This document shows positions 41,087 through 49,670 of a DNA stretch of 64,000 bases, in pieces. The DNA lies in the NCBI RefSeq assembly GCF_039542905.1, contig NZ_BAABIS010000001.1, forward strand, positions 744,001 to 808,000, in the 5' to 3' direction. The translations under genes were made by a program, and so were the position numbers. The notes beneath the pieces are model-generated. The model was not told the origin of the DNA, ran no database searches, and saw only the letters and a list, made by a program, of their open reading frames with translations. Each line of letters starts with the position of its first letter. The first letter of the stretch is position 1. This DNA is from Kitasatospora terrestris (GTDB taxonomy: Bacteria; Actinomycetota; Actinomycetes; Streptomycetales; Streptomycetaceae).

Positions 41087-41572
41087 ATGGCGATTCCCCG
41101 TGTCCGGACCACCGCGCTTCCCGGGGTCGGGACCCAGTACGGCCTGACGACGCGAGAACACCGCCAACTGTCGGTGATCGCGCACCGGGACGGCTCACGG
41201 ACCCTCAACGTGTACCACTCGGACGACCCCGACTCCTGCTCGCAGTCGTTCCGGCTGACGCGGGACGAGTCCGCGGCGCTGGTGGACGCGCTGCTGCCGG
41301 ACCACCACAGCCCGGCCCTGCTCCACAACAACGACCTCGGCCTGGTCGCGGAGCGGCTCCCGGTGACGGGCACGTCCCGCTGGAACGGCCGGCTGCTCGG
41401 CGAGACCCGGATGCGCACCGAGACCGGCGCCTCGATCGTCGCCGTGCTGCGCCGCACCGGCGCCGTCCCGTCGCCCGCACCGGACTTCCGGCTGGCCGGC
41501 GGGGACACCCTGATCGTCATCGGCACCCGCGAAGGCGTCGACGCCGCCGCGGCGATCCTGGGCAGGGAGTGA
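41087..41572 (+). CDS. khtT: Regulatory subunit of a K+/H+ antiporter (KhtT-like, TrkA-C domain)
   Basis: A 161-residue cytoplasmic protein. The N-terminal half (PRVRTTALPGVGTQYGLTTR, HRQLSVIAHRDGSRTLNVY) is the KhtT-type leader, and the C-terminal TrkA-C domain (~85-160, TRMRTETGASIVAVLRRTG, APDFRLAGGDTLIVIG) binds a small ligand; in Bacillus KhtT this is c-di-AMP. It is 4 nt upstream of the antiporter gene and both are surely one unit. The start follows GAGAGG; an in-frame ATG 39 nt upstream is less likely. Confidence 0.87.
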   Translation: MAIPRVRTTALPGVGTQYGLTTREHRQLSVIAHRDGSRTLNVYHSDDPDSCSQSFRLTRDESAALVDALLPDHHSPALLHNNDLGLVAERLPVTGTSRWNGRLLGETRMRTETGASIVAVLRRTGAVPSPAPDFRLAGGDTLIVIGTREGVDAAAAILGRE

Positions 41573-41576
41573 TCGG

Positions 41577-42923
41577 ATGCACACCGCGAGCGTCTTCGTC
41601 GAGCTCGGCTCGATCATCCTGGTCCTCGGCCTGCTCGGCCGGCTGGCCGCCCGGTACGGCTTCTCCCCGATCCCGCTCTACCTGCTCGGCGGTCTGGCCT
41701 TCGGCCACGGTGGGCTGCTGCCGCTCAGCGCCAGCGGCGAGTTCGTCGCCACGGGTGCGGAGATCGGCGTCGTCCTGCTGCTGCTGATGCTCGGTCTGGA
41801 GTACACCGCGGCGGACCTGGTGACCAATCTGAAGGCCCAGTACCCGGCCGGTGCCGTGGACTTCCTGTTCAACGCGGTACCGGGCGCGGCCGCCGCCCTG
41901 CTGCTCGGCTGGGGGCCGGTCGCGGCGGTGGTCCTCGCCGGGGTCACCTGGATCTCCTCCTCCGGGGTGATCGCCAAGGTGCTCGGCGACCTGGGCCGGC
42001 TCGGCAACCGGGAGACCCCGGTGATCCTCAGCATCCTGGTGCTGGAGGACCTGGCGATGGCGGTCTACCTGCCGATCCTCACCGCGCTGCTGGCCGGGGC
42101 CGGGCTCCTCGCCGGTTCGATCACCCTGGCCATCGCGCTGGCGACGGCCGGCGGCGTGCTGTTCGTCGCCCTGCGCTACGGGCGGCTGATCTCCCGGTTC
42201 GTCTCCCACAAGGATCCGGAGAAGCTGCTCCTGGTGGTGCTGGGCCTGACCCTGCTGGTCGCGGGCATCGCGCAGCAGCTCCAGGTGTCGGCCGCGGTCG
42301 GCGCGTTCCTGGTCGGCATCGCGCTCTCCGGTGAGGCCGCGGAGGGCGCGCACACCCTGCTCAGCCCGCTCCGCGACCTCTTCGCGGCGGTGTTCTTCGT
42401 CTTCTTCGGGCTCAGCACCAACCCCGCCAGCATCCCGCCCGTGCTGCTCCCGGCGCTGGCGCTGGCCGTCGTCACCGCTCTCACCAAGGTCGCCACCGGG
42501 TACTGGGCCGCGCGTCGGGCCGGCATCGCCGTCCACGGCCGGTGGCGGGCCGGCGGGGCCCTGGTGGCCCGCGGCGAGTTCTCGATCGTCATCGCGGGCC
42601 TGGCCGTCACCGCGGGCATCGAACCGGGCCTCGGGCCGCTGGCCACCGCGTACGTCCTGATCCTGGTCGTCACCGGGCCGCTCGCCGCCCGGTACACCCA
42701 GCCGGCGGTGGAGCGGCTCGGCGAGCTGGGGGCCTCGCTCCGGCGGGTGCCGCGGCGGAAGCCGGCTGCCGGCCCTCCGGCGGTGCCGACCGCCGGTGCC
42801 GGTGCCGGTGCCGGCGGCCTGTTGGAGCCGGACCTCGGACCCGTTCTGGAACCCGCCCTGGCACTGGACTTCGAAGCGTCCGCCTCCCGGGACGACCCGG
42901 TCGGCGGGCCCTACCGGAGCTGA
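41577..42923 (+). CDS. khtU: Cation:proton antiporter (CPA2 family, KhtU-like)
   Basis: A 448-residue membrane transporter with 12-13 hydrophobic segments (SIILVLGLLGRLAARYGFSP, VVLLLLMLGLEYT-type core, ILVLEDLAMAVYLPILTALL). The conserved acidic membrane residues typical of CPA2 exchange are present (GLEYTAADL and LVLEDLAMAV). It exports K+ or Na+ in exchange for protons. The C-terminal ~60 residues are a proline/glycine-rich tail without a TrkA-N domain, as expected when a separate KhtT subunit is used. GGGAG in the end of khtT serves as ribosome site. Confidence 0.9.
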   Translation: MHTASVFVELGSIILVLGLLGRLAARYGFSPIPLYLLGGLAFGHGGLLPLSASGEFVATGAEIGVVLLLLMLGLEYTAADLVTNLKAQYPAGAVDFLFNAVPGAAAALLLGWGPVAAVVLAGVTWISSSGVIAKVLGDLGRLGNRETPVILSILVLEDLAMAVYLPILTALLAGAGLLAGSITLAIALATAGGVLFVALRYGRLISRFVSHKDPEKLLLVVLGLTLLVAGIAQQLQVSAAVGAFLVGIALSGEAAEGAHTLLSPLRDLFAAVFFVFFGLSTNPASIPPVLLPALALAVVTALTKVATGYWAARRAGIAVHGRWRAGGALVARGEFSIVIAGLAVTAGIEPGLGPLATAYVLILVVTGPLAARYTQPAVERLGELGASLRRVPRRKPAAGPPAVPTAGAGAGAGGLLEPDLGPVLEPALALDFEASASRDDPVGGPYRS

Positions 42924-42934
42924 CTCCCCCGGCA

Positions 42935-42968
42935 CCGGGCACCGTCGGCCGTCCCCGCCGGTGCCCGG
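42935..42968 (+). terminator. Terminator hairpin after the antiporter
   Basis: CCGGGCACCG (42935-42944) pairs perfectly with CGGTGCCCGG (42959-42968) across a 14-nt loop, 12 nt after the stop. Confidence 0.6.
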
Positions 42969-42978
42969 CCCGCCGGGC

Positions 42979-43026
42979 CGCTCGCGCACCGGGTCGCTCG
43001 CGCACCGGGTCGCTCGCGCACCGGGG
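42979..43026. repeat. Three tandem 16-bp repeats in a convergent intergenic region
   Basis: CGCTCGCGCACCGGGT is repeated at 42979, 42995 and 43011, the last copy differing in its final base. The array lies between two convergent genes, just past the terminator hairpin. Confidence 0.85.
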
Positions 43027-43050
43027 CACCGGACCGGGCGGGGCGCCGGG

Positions 43051-43584
43051 TCAGGGATTCCGCGTGGAGGACGCGGCGAGCCGGGCGGTCCACTCGCGTT
43101 CCGCGACGGCGAGGCCGCGTTCCAGGGTGCCGACCAGCGCCGCCCGGCTCACCGTCACCGCCGTCGGCTCGTCCCAAGCCTCGGTGCCCCAGGCCGGGCC
43201 GCCTCCGTCGCGCACCCGGCAGGCCAGGTGCACCGCGTCGCCGTCGGGGAACGCGAAGGCCAGGACCTCGTCGGTGCACTCGCCCCACGCGAGGAAGACG
43301 CACCGCGCGAAGGCCTCGTCGTTCCCGGCGCCGACCTCCCCGTACATCGCGTGTTCGGCCCGGCGGAAGGCCGCGAGCGGCGCGGTGAACCCCGGTGGCG
43401 GCGCGGTGGGCGCACGGAACCGGCCGAGCTCGTCCGTGAGCTTCTTGACCAGCAGCGGCGGGTAGAACGCGTTGTCCCAGGTGTTCACCCGGAGCCCGCC
43501 GACGTGGACGTCGACGCACAGCAGCCCGGGGTCGCGGTCGACGTGGAACTCCAGACCGAATCCGGTCCGCGACCCGACCAGCAA
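43051..43584 (-). CDS. Hypothetical protein
   Basis: About 177 residues, soluble, with strands GFGLEFHVDRDPGLLCVDV and VNTWDNAFYPPLLVKKLTDE, a helical middle (AAFRRAEHAMYGEVGAGNDE) and VLAFAFPDGDAVHLACRVRD near the end. The family was not recognised. The start is uncertain: a TTG with GGGGGAGG 6 nt upstream is preferred, and a GTG at 43617 without a ribosome site is the alternative. It diverges from a lipoprotein gene. Confidence 0.65.
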   Translation of the reverse strand: MLVGSRTGFGLEFHVDRDPGLLCVDVHVGGLRVNTWDNAFYPPLLVKKLTDELGRFRAPTAPPPGFTAPLAAFRRAEHAMYGEVGAGNDEAFARCVFLAWGECTDEVLAFAFPDGDAVHLACRVRDGGGPAWGTEAWDEPTAVTVSRAALVGTLERGLAVAEREWTARLAASSTRNP

Positions 43585-43723
43585 CGTCGACCTCCCCCGT
43601 CCCGGCGCGACACCCACCCGTGATGGCCCGACCCTACCGAACCGGCCCGGGAAGCGGTCGGGGAGACTGGGGCGCGTCGCACGTGACACGCAGTGGACGA
43701 CGGGAAGCACGGGGGAACCACTC

Positions 43724-44437
43724 ATCGCACTCCACCACGTACGCCGGGCACCGGTGGCCGCCCTGCTGGGCGTCGCCGTCCTCACCGCCTGCTCGGTCAC
43801 GATCGGCGCTCCCGGCGGATCCGGCCCGTCCGCGAGCACGGCCGCGACCGCCACCGCCTCCCCGCGCCCACTGCCCGCGGACGGCATCGTCCCCGCCGTC
43901 GGCGTGGACCTCTGCACGCTGCTGGGCCCCGGCTTCCTCTCCCGGTACGCGCCCGGCTACACCCCGGAGAACGCGAAGCCGGACCCGCTCAACCCTCCCG
44001 AGGACCGCGTCCTGCGCACCGAGCGGGGCGGCACCGGACCGCAACTGAGCTCCGGCGGGTGCAGGGTGAGGGCCGGCGACGGGCCGGGCGGGGTCGGGGT
44101 CACCTTCACCCGTGCGCTGCCGGGGCCGAACACCAGCATGTCACCGGAGCAGCGCTGCGCCCTGGTCGCCACCGACCTGCACCGGCAGGAGGCCGCCCAG
44201 AGTGCGTCCTTGGCCCCCGCGTTCACCTTCGAGGACATGCCCGCCCTCGGCGCGGGCGGGTTCCGCGAGGTCGAGCGGGAGAACGGGAGGGTCGCGATGG
44301 CCAGGGCCCAGGCCTGCCGCGGCGCCGACTGGGTCATGCTCTCGATCGTCCCCGGCTCCCAGGGCGACGACGGCAGGGCGCCGGACGACGCCGTCGAGGC
44401 GCTGCAGGACGTCTTCCGCCGCCTGGGCGACGCCTGA
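43724..44437 (+). CDS. Lipoprotein (DUF3558-like), start codon non-canonical or uncertain
   Basis: About 237 residues with a basic, hydrophobic N-terminus and the lipobox LTAC, then a Thr/Ser/Ala-rich spacer and a domain with spaced cysteines (DLCTLLGPGFLSRYAPGY, SSGGCRVRAG, EQRCALVATDLHR, ARAQACRGADWVMLSIVPG) as in actinobacterial DUF3558-type lipoproteins. No ATG, GTG or TTG lies in frame where the signal peptide must begin. GGGGGA is followed 7 nt later by ATC, which may serve as a rare start. A downstream GTG (43769) would remove the basic residues. Confidence 0.7.
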   Translation: MALHHVRRAPVAALLGVAVLTACSVTIGAPGGSGPSASTAATATASPRPLPADGIVPAVGVDLCTLLGPGFLSRYAPGYTPENAKPDPLNPPEDRVLRTERGGTGPQLSSGGCRVRAGDGPGGVGVTFTRALPGPNTSMSPEQRCALVATDLHRQEAAQSASLAPAFTFEDMPALGAGGFREVERENGRVAMARAQACRGADWVMLSIVPGSQGDDGRAPDDAVEALQDVFRRLGDA

Positions 44438-44505
44438 CGGGGCCGCTGTCCGTGCCGCCTGGCAGACTGCGGGCGGAATCGGGGCGGTGGAACGGGGTGG
44501 GCGGC

Positions 44506-44826
44506 GTGGGTTTCGTGGACGAGGTCTGGCGGCTGGTGCGGCAGGAGGAGCTGCTCGGCGAGATCGTGATCGACGAGGCGGATTTCCCCTGGCTCGCCGG
44601 ACGCTTCGTTCCGACGGAGGCGTTCGGCGAGGTGGAACCGTGGTTCGACGAGTCGCGGGCCCTGCTGGACGCCGGGGAGTACGAGCGGTTCGACGAGGCG
44701 TACGACCGGATCGCGGGCGCGCTGTCGCTGGTGGCGCCGGAGGGCCCGGTCGCGGAGTTCCTCCTGCACGTCAAGGACGGGCGCGCGTGGTTCCGGTGGA
44801 GCGACGAGCCGTTCGACGACGGCTGA
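44506..44826 (+). CDS. Hypothetical 106-residue protein
   Basis: An acidic soluble protein: VDEVWRLVRQEELLGEIVID, PWLAGRFVPTEAFGEVEPWF, YERFDEAYDRIAGALSLVAP and FLLHVKDGRAWFRWSDEPF. It resembles small uncharacterised Streptomyces proteins. Several GTG starts are possible (44497, 44506, 44515); 44506 with GGGGTGGG upstream is chosen. Nothing in the neighbourhood suggests a role. Confidence 0.6.
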   Translation: MGFVDEVWRLVRQEELLGEIVIDEADFPWLAGRFVPTEAFGEVEPWFDESRALLDAGEYERFDEAYDRIAGALSLVAPEGPVAEFLLHVKDGRAWFRWSDEPFDDG

Positions 44827-44843
44827 CCTGACGGGGGCGGCCG

Positions 44844-45130
44844 TCAGCGCACGGCCGCGACCATCCGGGCCAGGACCGGCAGCACGTCGCGGAGGTCGCC
44901 GCTGTCCACCGTGGCGGTGGCCGCCGCCCGCGCCCCTGCGCCCAGCCGGCCGCGTCCAGCTCGGAGACCTGGCGGTTGTCCGGGTCGCCGGCGGCACAGG
45001 CGTCCTCGGCCCGCGTCACCTCCGCGCCGTGCCCGAGGAACCTGGCCAGGAACGCCGACGAGCTCGTCCCCGGTACGAGGGTGCCGTCGATGTCGAAGAA
45101 GACGGCGCCGGCCCGATCCCCTGTGAGCAC
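44844..45130 (-). pseudogene. HAD-family hydrolase gene, frameshifted and truncated
   Basis: Starts normally: AVFFDIDGTLVPGTSSSAFL with the catalytic DxDGT motif, then FLGHGAEVTRAEDACAAGD and VSELDAAGWA. After about 63 residues the frame continues into arginine-rich nonsense, while a neighbouring frame carries TVDSGDLRDVLPVLARMVAA and then stops. Half of the HAD core and all later motifs are missing. This is a relic. Confidence 0.7.
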
Positions 45131-45230
45131 CGGTCAAGGATGCCACGCGCGACGGCCTCGGACGGCGGGCCCGGGGTGGCTCCCGAATACGGTTGCGCGG
45201 ACGCCGCCCGGGCCTGTCTGATGGGCTGCC

Positions 45231-45581
45231 ATGACCGAGCGACCTCCCCGGCCGACCCTCAGGCAGCGGTTCAGCCCCCATCCCCCGAGTTCTCCGCGCA
45301 ACGCGTTCCAGCGCTTCAACCGCGCCAAGACCGACTCGGGTTGGCCCCTGCTGCTCGCCAACTTCGCGATCTTCGCCGGCCTGGCCGGCTACGGACTCCG
45401 GGCGGCCGCCTCGGGATCGACGCTCTTCACCGTCCTGAGCGTGACGTTCGTCCTCGGCGTCCTGCGGACCGGCCATGTGATGGTGTGCGTCGCTCGGGGG
45501 ATGACGGGCCTGACTGCCGACGGAGCGCCCGTCCCGGCGGTCCGCCGCGACGATCCCGACCAGCGGCCCAGGCTCTTCTAG
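45231..45581 (+). CDS. Small membrane protein (hypothetical)
   Basis: 116 residues: a proline/arginine-rich cytoplasmic start, FNRAKTDSGWPLLLANFAIF, two hydrophobic segments (LLLANFAIFAGLAGYGLRAA and TLFTVLSVTFVLGVL) and a polar tail. No family was recognised. It lies 16 nt upstream of the phosphotransferase gene and may be co-transcribed. Confidence 0.6.
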   Translation: MTERPPRPTLRQRFSPHPPSSPRNAFQRFNRAKTDSGWPLLLANFAIFAGLAGYGLRAAASGSTLFTVLSVTFVLGVLRTGHVMVCVARGMTGLTADGAPVPAVRRDDPDQRPRLF

Positions 45582-45597
45582 CGCGGGGACGGGCGGC

Positions 45598-46350
45598 GTG
45601 GAGGATCGGGAGGAGTTCGTCGGCGGGGTGAACCGGGTCGTCCGGGAGGGCGGGGTGGTCCGGCGGCCGGCGGGGGCGTGGAGCGGGACCGTCCAGCGGC
45701 TGCTGGCACACCTGCGCGCGGCGGGGTTCGGCGGGGCGCCGCGGCCGTACGGGCTGGGCGCGGACGGCCGCGAGGAGCTGGTCGAGTACCTGGCCGGGGA
45801 GGTGGGGCACGACTTCGCGGCGCCGCAGGTGCGCAGCGACGCCTCGCTGGTGGCGGCCGGGCGGCTGCTGCGCGGCCTGCACGACGCCTCGACGGGGTTC
45901 CGCCGGACGCCGGAGGACGTGTGGCAACTCCCGCCGCGCGAGCCGGCGGAGGTGGTCTGCCACGGCGACGCGGCCACGTACAACACGGTGTTCCGCGACG
46001 GACTGCCGGTCGCGTTCATCGACTTCGACACGGCGCACCCCGGGCCGCGGCTGTGGGACGCCGCGTACACCGCGTACCGCTTCGTCCCGCTGTACGCGCC
46101 GGACGAGGTGGAGCACACCTTGCCCCTGCCGGAGGCGGGGCGCCGGCTGGCGCTGTTCGCGGACGCGTACGGCCTGTCGCGGGAGGAGCGCGAGCGGCTG
46201 CCCGCCGTCGCGGCGGAGCGGCTGCGCGCGCTGGTGGCGTCGATGCGGCAGCAGGCGCAGGCCGGCCACCCGGCGTTCGCGCAGCACCTCGCGGAGGGGC
46301 ACGACCGGCGGTACCTGACGGACGCCCGGTGGATCGAGGAGCACTTCTGA
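45598..46350 (+). CDS. Phosphotransferase (aminoglycoside-phosphotransferase family)
   Basis: A 250-residue APH/choline-kinase-fold enzyme. VNRVVREGGVVRRPAGAWSG near the start, catalytic loop VCHGDAATYNTVF (H-G-D-x4-N) and metal motif VAFIDFDTAHPGPRLWDAAY. The first strands of the kinase lobe are short compared with resistance enzymes, so a metabolic or unknown substrate is more likely than an aminoglycoside. The GTG start follows GGGGACGGGCGGC. A terminator-like hairpin follows. Confidence 0.85.
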   Translation: MEDREEFVGGVNRVVREGGVVRRPAGAWSGTVQRLLAHLRAAGFGGAPRPYGLGADGREELVEYLAGEVGHDFAAPQVRSDASLVAAGRLLRGLHDASTGFRRTPEDVWQLPPREPAEVVCHGDAATYNTVFRDGLPVAFIDFDTAHPGPRLWDAAYTAYRFVPLYAPDEVEHTLPLPEAGRRLALFADAYGLSREERERLPAVAAERLRALVASMRQQAQAGHPAFAQHLAEGHDRRYLTDARWIEEHF

Positions 46351-46354
46351 TCGG

Positions 46355-46392
46355 CGAAGCCCCCGGGGACGGGGTGTCCTCGGAGGGCTTCG
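46355..46392. terminator. Hairpin between convergent genes
   Basis: CGAAGCCC (46355-46362) pairs with GGGCTTCG (46385-46392) across a 22-nt loop, between the phosphotransferase and the convergent gene. Confidence 0.5.
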
Positions 46393-46407
46393 GGGCGTCA
46401 AATCGGC

Positions 46408-47178
46408 CTAGCGTTCCGGGTCCCACTCGAAGAGCTGGTCGAAGAGGATGCGCTGCCCCTCCAGCTCGAGGGTGTCGAACGGGATCCGGCAGTAGAGGGC
46501 GAGGAGCAGCTCGTTGGCGGTTCCGGCGGCGGTGGCGTCGGCCGGCTCCGTGCCGTCGGCGGGGACGGCGCCGAGCCGGGAGCCCTCCTCGGACAGCCGG
46601 TTGCGCCAGGAGCGGCCCTCGGTGGTGCGGTAGTCGACGGCGGCGGCCCCGTGCGGCCAGGCCTCCGTCGTGGTGCAGATGGTGGAGAGGAATTCCTCGA
46701 CGCCGTCGACGGCCACCTCGGCCGGGACCGGCTGCGGGTCGCCTGCGGCGAGCTGGGCGTCGTAGGTGTGGACGGTGATCTCGTGGAGCTGGCGGCGGGC
46801 CGCGCCGTACGCGGTCAGGGGTGTCTGCGACTTCCCCCACCAGCCCCAGCAGGGGCTGTCCTGGCCGGCCTCGGTGAGGGCGTCGAGCAGCAGCCGGGTC
46901 GACTCGGCGAGCCAGGCGACCAGGGCCTCGCGCCCGGTGGGGGCGACCGGGTCGCCGAGCGGTGCGGCCTTGGCGGTGGCGGCGGCACCGGCGGCGACGG
47001 TGGCGGCCCAGGCGCGGCGTCCTTCGCCCAGGTGCTGCGCCAGGTCGTAGAGCGTCCACTCGGGGCAGGTGGGGACCTGGACGTCGAGGTCGGGCGCTGC
47101 GGCGATCGCCGCCCGGAAGGCGGTGGACCGCTCGTCGATCAGGCGAAGCAGCTCGGAGAAGTGGATGTTGTTCTGCAC
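46408..47178 (-). CDS. Maleylpyruvate-isomerase-type (DinB fold) protein
   Basis: A 256-residue protein of the mycothiol-dependent maleylpyruvate isomerase superfamily: LIDERSTAFRAAIAAAPDLD, VPTCPEWTLYDLAQHLGEGR with the conserved metal-ligand histidine, and RRQLHEITVHTYDAQLAAG with the other metal-site histidines. Many such proteins use mycothiol in detoxification; the substrate is not known. The start is a GTG (VQNNIHFSELL); upstream sequence in frame is low quality. Confidence 0.8.
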   Translation of the reverse strand: MQNNIHFSELLRLIDERSTAFRAAIAAAPDLDVQVPTCPEWTLYDLAQHLGEGRRAWAATVAAGAAATAKAAPLGDPVAPTGREALVAWLAESTRLLLDALTEAGQDSPCWGWWGKSQTPLTAYGAARRQLHEITVHTYDAQLAAGDPQPVPAEVAVDGVEEFLSTICTTTEAWPHGAAAVDYRTTEGRSWRNRLSEEGSRLGAVPADGTEPADATAAGTANELLLALYCRIPFDTLELEGQRILFDQLFEWDPER

Positions 47179-47594
47179 GCCGGAGTTGTACCACCGCGCT
47201 CCGGCACCCGAACAGCCGTTTTCGACCGCCGTCCCGGACGGGAGGGGTACGGGCCGTGCGCGGCGGGGGCGGATGGCCTTGCCGGGGGGCGGGGCGCGGT
47301 CGATGATGCGGGGATGGTGGACGGTCAGGATCCCGTGTACGCGACCCGGTTGCTGGGCGTCGGCACGGCGAAGCGGGCGCACGTGGAGCGCGGGACGTGC
47401 CACCAGGTGCTGGTGTTCGCGGACGGCGAGTGCGTCGGCCCGGCGGAGCTTCAGGCCGCGGTGGCGGGGCGATCCACGACGTTGAACCGACTGGGAAAAC
47501 AGCCGACTTCAAGGCGTCCCGTCCACCAGGGCCGGGAGGCGGAGCCGGGAAGCGGAGCCGGGAAGCAGAACGTCCGGGTCTGGTGGAGCGCCGG
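47179..47594. other. Region without a firm gene; possible gene fragment at 47314-47475 (+)
   Basis: From an ATG at 47314 a plus-strand frame reads like protein for about 53 residues (VYATRLLGVGTAKRAHVERG, HQVLVFADGECVGPAELQAA), then passes into sequence without protein character and runs antisense into the TetR gene. This looks like the start of a truncated gene. The promoter of the maleylpyruvate-isomerase-type gene must also lie here. Confidence 0.4.
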
Positions 47595-48170
47595 TCAGGG
47601 GGCGAGCCGCGCCAGCTCGACCTCGATCGCCTCGCTCATCAGCGTCCGGGCGTGGCCCAGCGGCAGGCTACCGCTCAGCCAGCGCATGCTCAGCCCCTCC
47701 AGCAGCGCGGTCAACCGCTCGGCCGCCGCCGGCGCGGTCGCCGAGTTGATCGGGTGCACCCGGCCGATCAACTCGGCGATCTCCTGGACCCAGCTCAGGG
47801 AGGCCCTCGCCAGGTCCTCGCGCAGCGAGTCGTCGAAGACCGCGCTGGCCCGCAGCTCGCCCCAGGCGGTGCTGTTCTCCCGCACCTCGGGCGCGTCCTG
47901 CAGCTCCAGCAGCAGGGTCTGCTCCAGCTCCTCGCGCGGGGTGAGCGGCGGCGCGTCCGGGTCGCGCTCGGCGGTGTAGCGCTCCGCGCGGCCGTTGATG
48001 AACTCCAGCGTCTGCCGCAGGATGCCCGTGCGGTCCTTGAAGTGGTAGTAGATCAGTGCCGTGGAGACGCCGGCCTCGGCGGCGAGCTCCTCGACCCGCA
48101 GGCCGCGGACACCGCGGCGGGCGATCACGCGCGCGGCCGCTTCAAGGATGGATGTTTTACGACTGGCCAC
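47595..48170 (-). CDS. TetR-family transcriptional regulator
   Basis: 191 residues. The N-terminal helix-turn-helix is SILEAAARVIARRGVRGLRV, then ELAAEAGVSTALIYYHFKDR, a complete TetR signature. The C-terminal ligand domain ends LMSEAIEVELARLAP and resembles the BetI-like TetR_C_6 group. The GTG start gives the standard N-terminal length. It lies downstream of the flavin oxidoreductase on the same strand; an AACAG-N7-CTGTT site is in the gap before it. Confidence 0.88.
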   Translation of the reverse strand: MASRKTSILEAAARVIARRGVRGLRVEELAAEAGVSTALIYYHFKDRTGILRQTLEFINGRAERYTAERDPDAPPLTPREELEQTLLLELQDAPEVRENSTAWGELRASAVFDDSLREDLARASLSWVQEIAELIGRVHPINSATAPAAAERLTALLEGLSMRWLSGSLPLGHARTLMSEAIEVELARLAP

Positions 48171-48261
48171 GGTCCACCACCCTACTGGGCGACCGCCCCG
48201 GTGATCGAGACTGCGGCGCCCGCCCCTCCGACCGCCTCGGTCAATCCTGACGGAATCCATA

Positions 48262-48278
48262 AACAGCGTGGCCCTGTT
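48262..48278. promoter_or_regulatory. Inverted repeat before the TetR gene, possible operator
   Basis: AACAG (48262-48266) and CTGTT (48274-48278) flank 7 nt, similar in arms and spacing to common TetR-type operators. It lies in the 132-nt gap upstream of the TetR start. Confidence 0.4.
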
Positions 48279-48302
48279 GGCCGGCGGACCGGCCGGACGG
48301 GC

Positions 48303-49547
48303 TCACCCCCGGTGGGTGAGGTTCACGTACGCCGACTTCGCCAGGACGGCGGGGTTCAGGAAGCGCGCCGGCCCGATCAGCCGCGAGGCGAAGCGGTGCA
48401 TGTGGCGGGCCAGGTCGGCGTCCCGCGCGGCCGCCGCGAACACCAGCCGCTCGGCGGGGTTGAACGGACGGGACCTGGCGAAGTCCGCGGCCATCAACTG
48501 GTGGGCCGTCAGACGGCGGTGGCGGCGCGCGTACACCGCGAGCGCCCGGTCGACGCCGCCGCGGCCGGCCACCGCGGGGGCGACCGCCTCGGCCAGCCAC
48601 TGCGCGGACTGCAGGGCCCAGCCGCACCCCACGCCCCACAGCGGGTCACCGGTGAGCGCGGCGTCGCCGATCAGCGCGAGGCCCGGCGCGGTGGGCCTGC
48701 GGCTGTGCAGCGGGTGGTCCACGGTGCCGATGATCTTCGAGACGCGCTCGGCGGAGTCGATCGGCGGCGCCTCGGGCAGGCCGCGGACGAACTCCAGGAA
48801 ACTGCCCTCCCGGTCCTCCCGGAAGGCGGGCAGCTTCTTCTTGTCGGGGAGCACCGCCAGCACCGTCACCCCGTCGTCGTTGGGGAACGCGTACGCCATG
48901 TCCGGTTCCAGGAACCAGGTCTGGCCGATCCCGCCGTGCAGCGGCAGGTTGCGGAAGTGCGCGAGGTAGCCGAACCGGCTGTTCTCGAACCGCCGCGTCG
49001 CCACCTCCGCGCACTTCGCCACGGCCGAGTCCTTGCCGTCGGCGCCGACCACCAGCCGGGCCCGGAACTCCCGTTCCCCGCCGTTCGGCGAGGACGCCGT
49101 CACCCCGACGATCCGCCCGCCCGCCCGCACCACCCCGGCCACCTGGTGGCCGAGCAGCAGGTCGACGCCGGGAGTCTCGGCCGCCTTGGACCTGATCAGC
49201 GGGTCGAGGGTGCTGCGCCGGACGTTGTACGCGTACGGCAGCGGGGGCCCGCCGGGCGCCGGCTTCGGCTCGATCCATCCCCATCGCGTCCACCAGCGGG
49301 CGTCGTTGCGGACCGCCCCGGCCTCCTCCAGCGCGGGTACCAGCCCCAGCTCGTCCAGCACCGGATAGGCGTTGGCGGTGATCGAGTGGGTGCACAGCAC
49401 CTTGTACGCCGAGGGGTCCGAGCGGCGTTCCAGCAGGGCGACGCGGACACCGCGCCGGGCGAGCAGGATCGCCGCGGCGCAGCCGGCGAGGCTCGCTCCG
49501 CCGATCACCACGTCGTACTCGGGTGCCGCGTCCTGGGGCATGGTCAT
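48303..49547 (-). CDS. FAD-dependent oxidoreductase (geranylgeranyl-reductase/halogenase-like)
   Basis: A 414-residue flavoprotein: N-terminal YDVVIGGASLAGCAAAILLA (dinucleotide fold, GGAS variant of GxGxxG), LLERRSDPSAYKVLCTHSIT, LVVGADGKDSAVAKCAEV (GD motif) and ALIGDAALTGDPLWGVGCGW (second FAD contact). This is the aromatic-hydroxylase/geranylgeranyl-reductase group, often in secondary metabolism; the substrate is unknown. GAAGGGAG lies 9 nt before the ATG. It diverges from an SDR gene across a spacer with inverted and direct repeats. Confidence 0.87.
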   Translation of the reverse strand: MTMPQDAAPEYDVVIGGASLAGCAAAILLARRGVRVALLERRSDPSAYKVLCTHSITANAYPVLDELGLVPALEEAGAVRNDARWWTRWGWIEPKPAPGGPPLPYAYNVRRSTLDPLIRSKAAETPGVDLLLGHQVAGVVRAGGRIVGVTASSPNGGEREFRARLVVGADGKDSAVAKCAEVATRRFENSRFGYLAHFRNLPLHGGIGQTWFLEPDMAYAFPNDDGVTVLAVLPDKKKLPAFREDREGSFLEFVRGLPEAPPIDSAERVSKIIGTVDHPLHSRRPTAPGLALIGDAALTGDPLWGVGCGWALQSAQWLAEAVAPAVAGRGGVDRALAVYARRHRRLTAHQLMAADFARSRPFNPAERLVFAAAARDADLARHMHRFASRLIGPARFLNPAVLAKSAYVNLTHRG

Positions 49548-49624
49548 GTGCTGGTGCTCCCTTCGAAGGGTGGAGCCTTGAGGGGCAACTGCTCCCAGGA
49601 ACATGAGGCGTTGTCAAGCACGCC

Positions 49625-49650
49625 TGCCGACCGGTAGGCCCCGGTCGGCA
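49625..49650. promoter_or_regulatory. 10-bp inverted repeat in the divergent spacer, probable operator
   Basis: TGCCGACCGG (49625-49634) pairs with CCGGTCGGCA (49641-49650) around 6 nt. It lies midway between the divergent flavin oxidoreductase and SDR genes, where an operator for the nearby TetR or XRE regulator would be expected. Confidence 0.55.
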
Positions 49651-49670
49651 GCCCCCGGCCGGGGCGCTGA

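Noticed and set aside
42979..43026. 16-bp tandem repeats considered as a CRISPR array
   Set aside because: There are no spacers between copies, only three units, and no cas genes nearby; a simple tandem duplication next to a terminator.
45598..46350. Phosphotransferase considered as an aminoglycoside-resistance gene
   Set aside because: Only the general APH fold motifs are present; nothing specific to a resistance subfamily and no resistance context.
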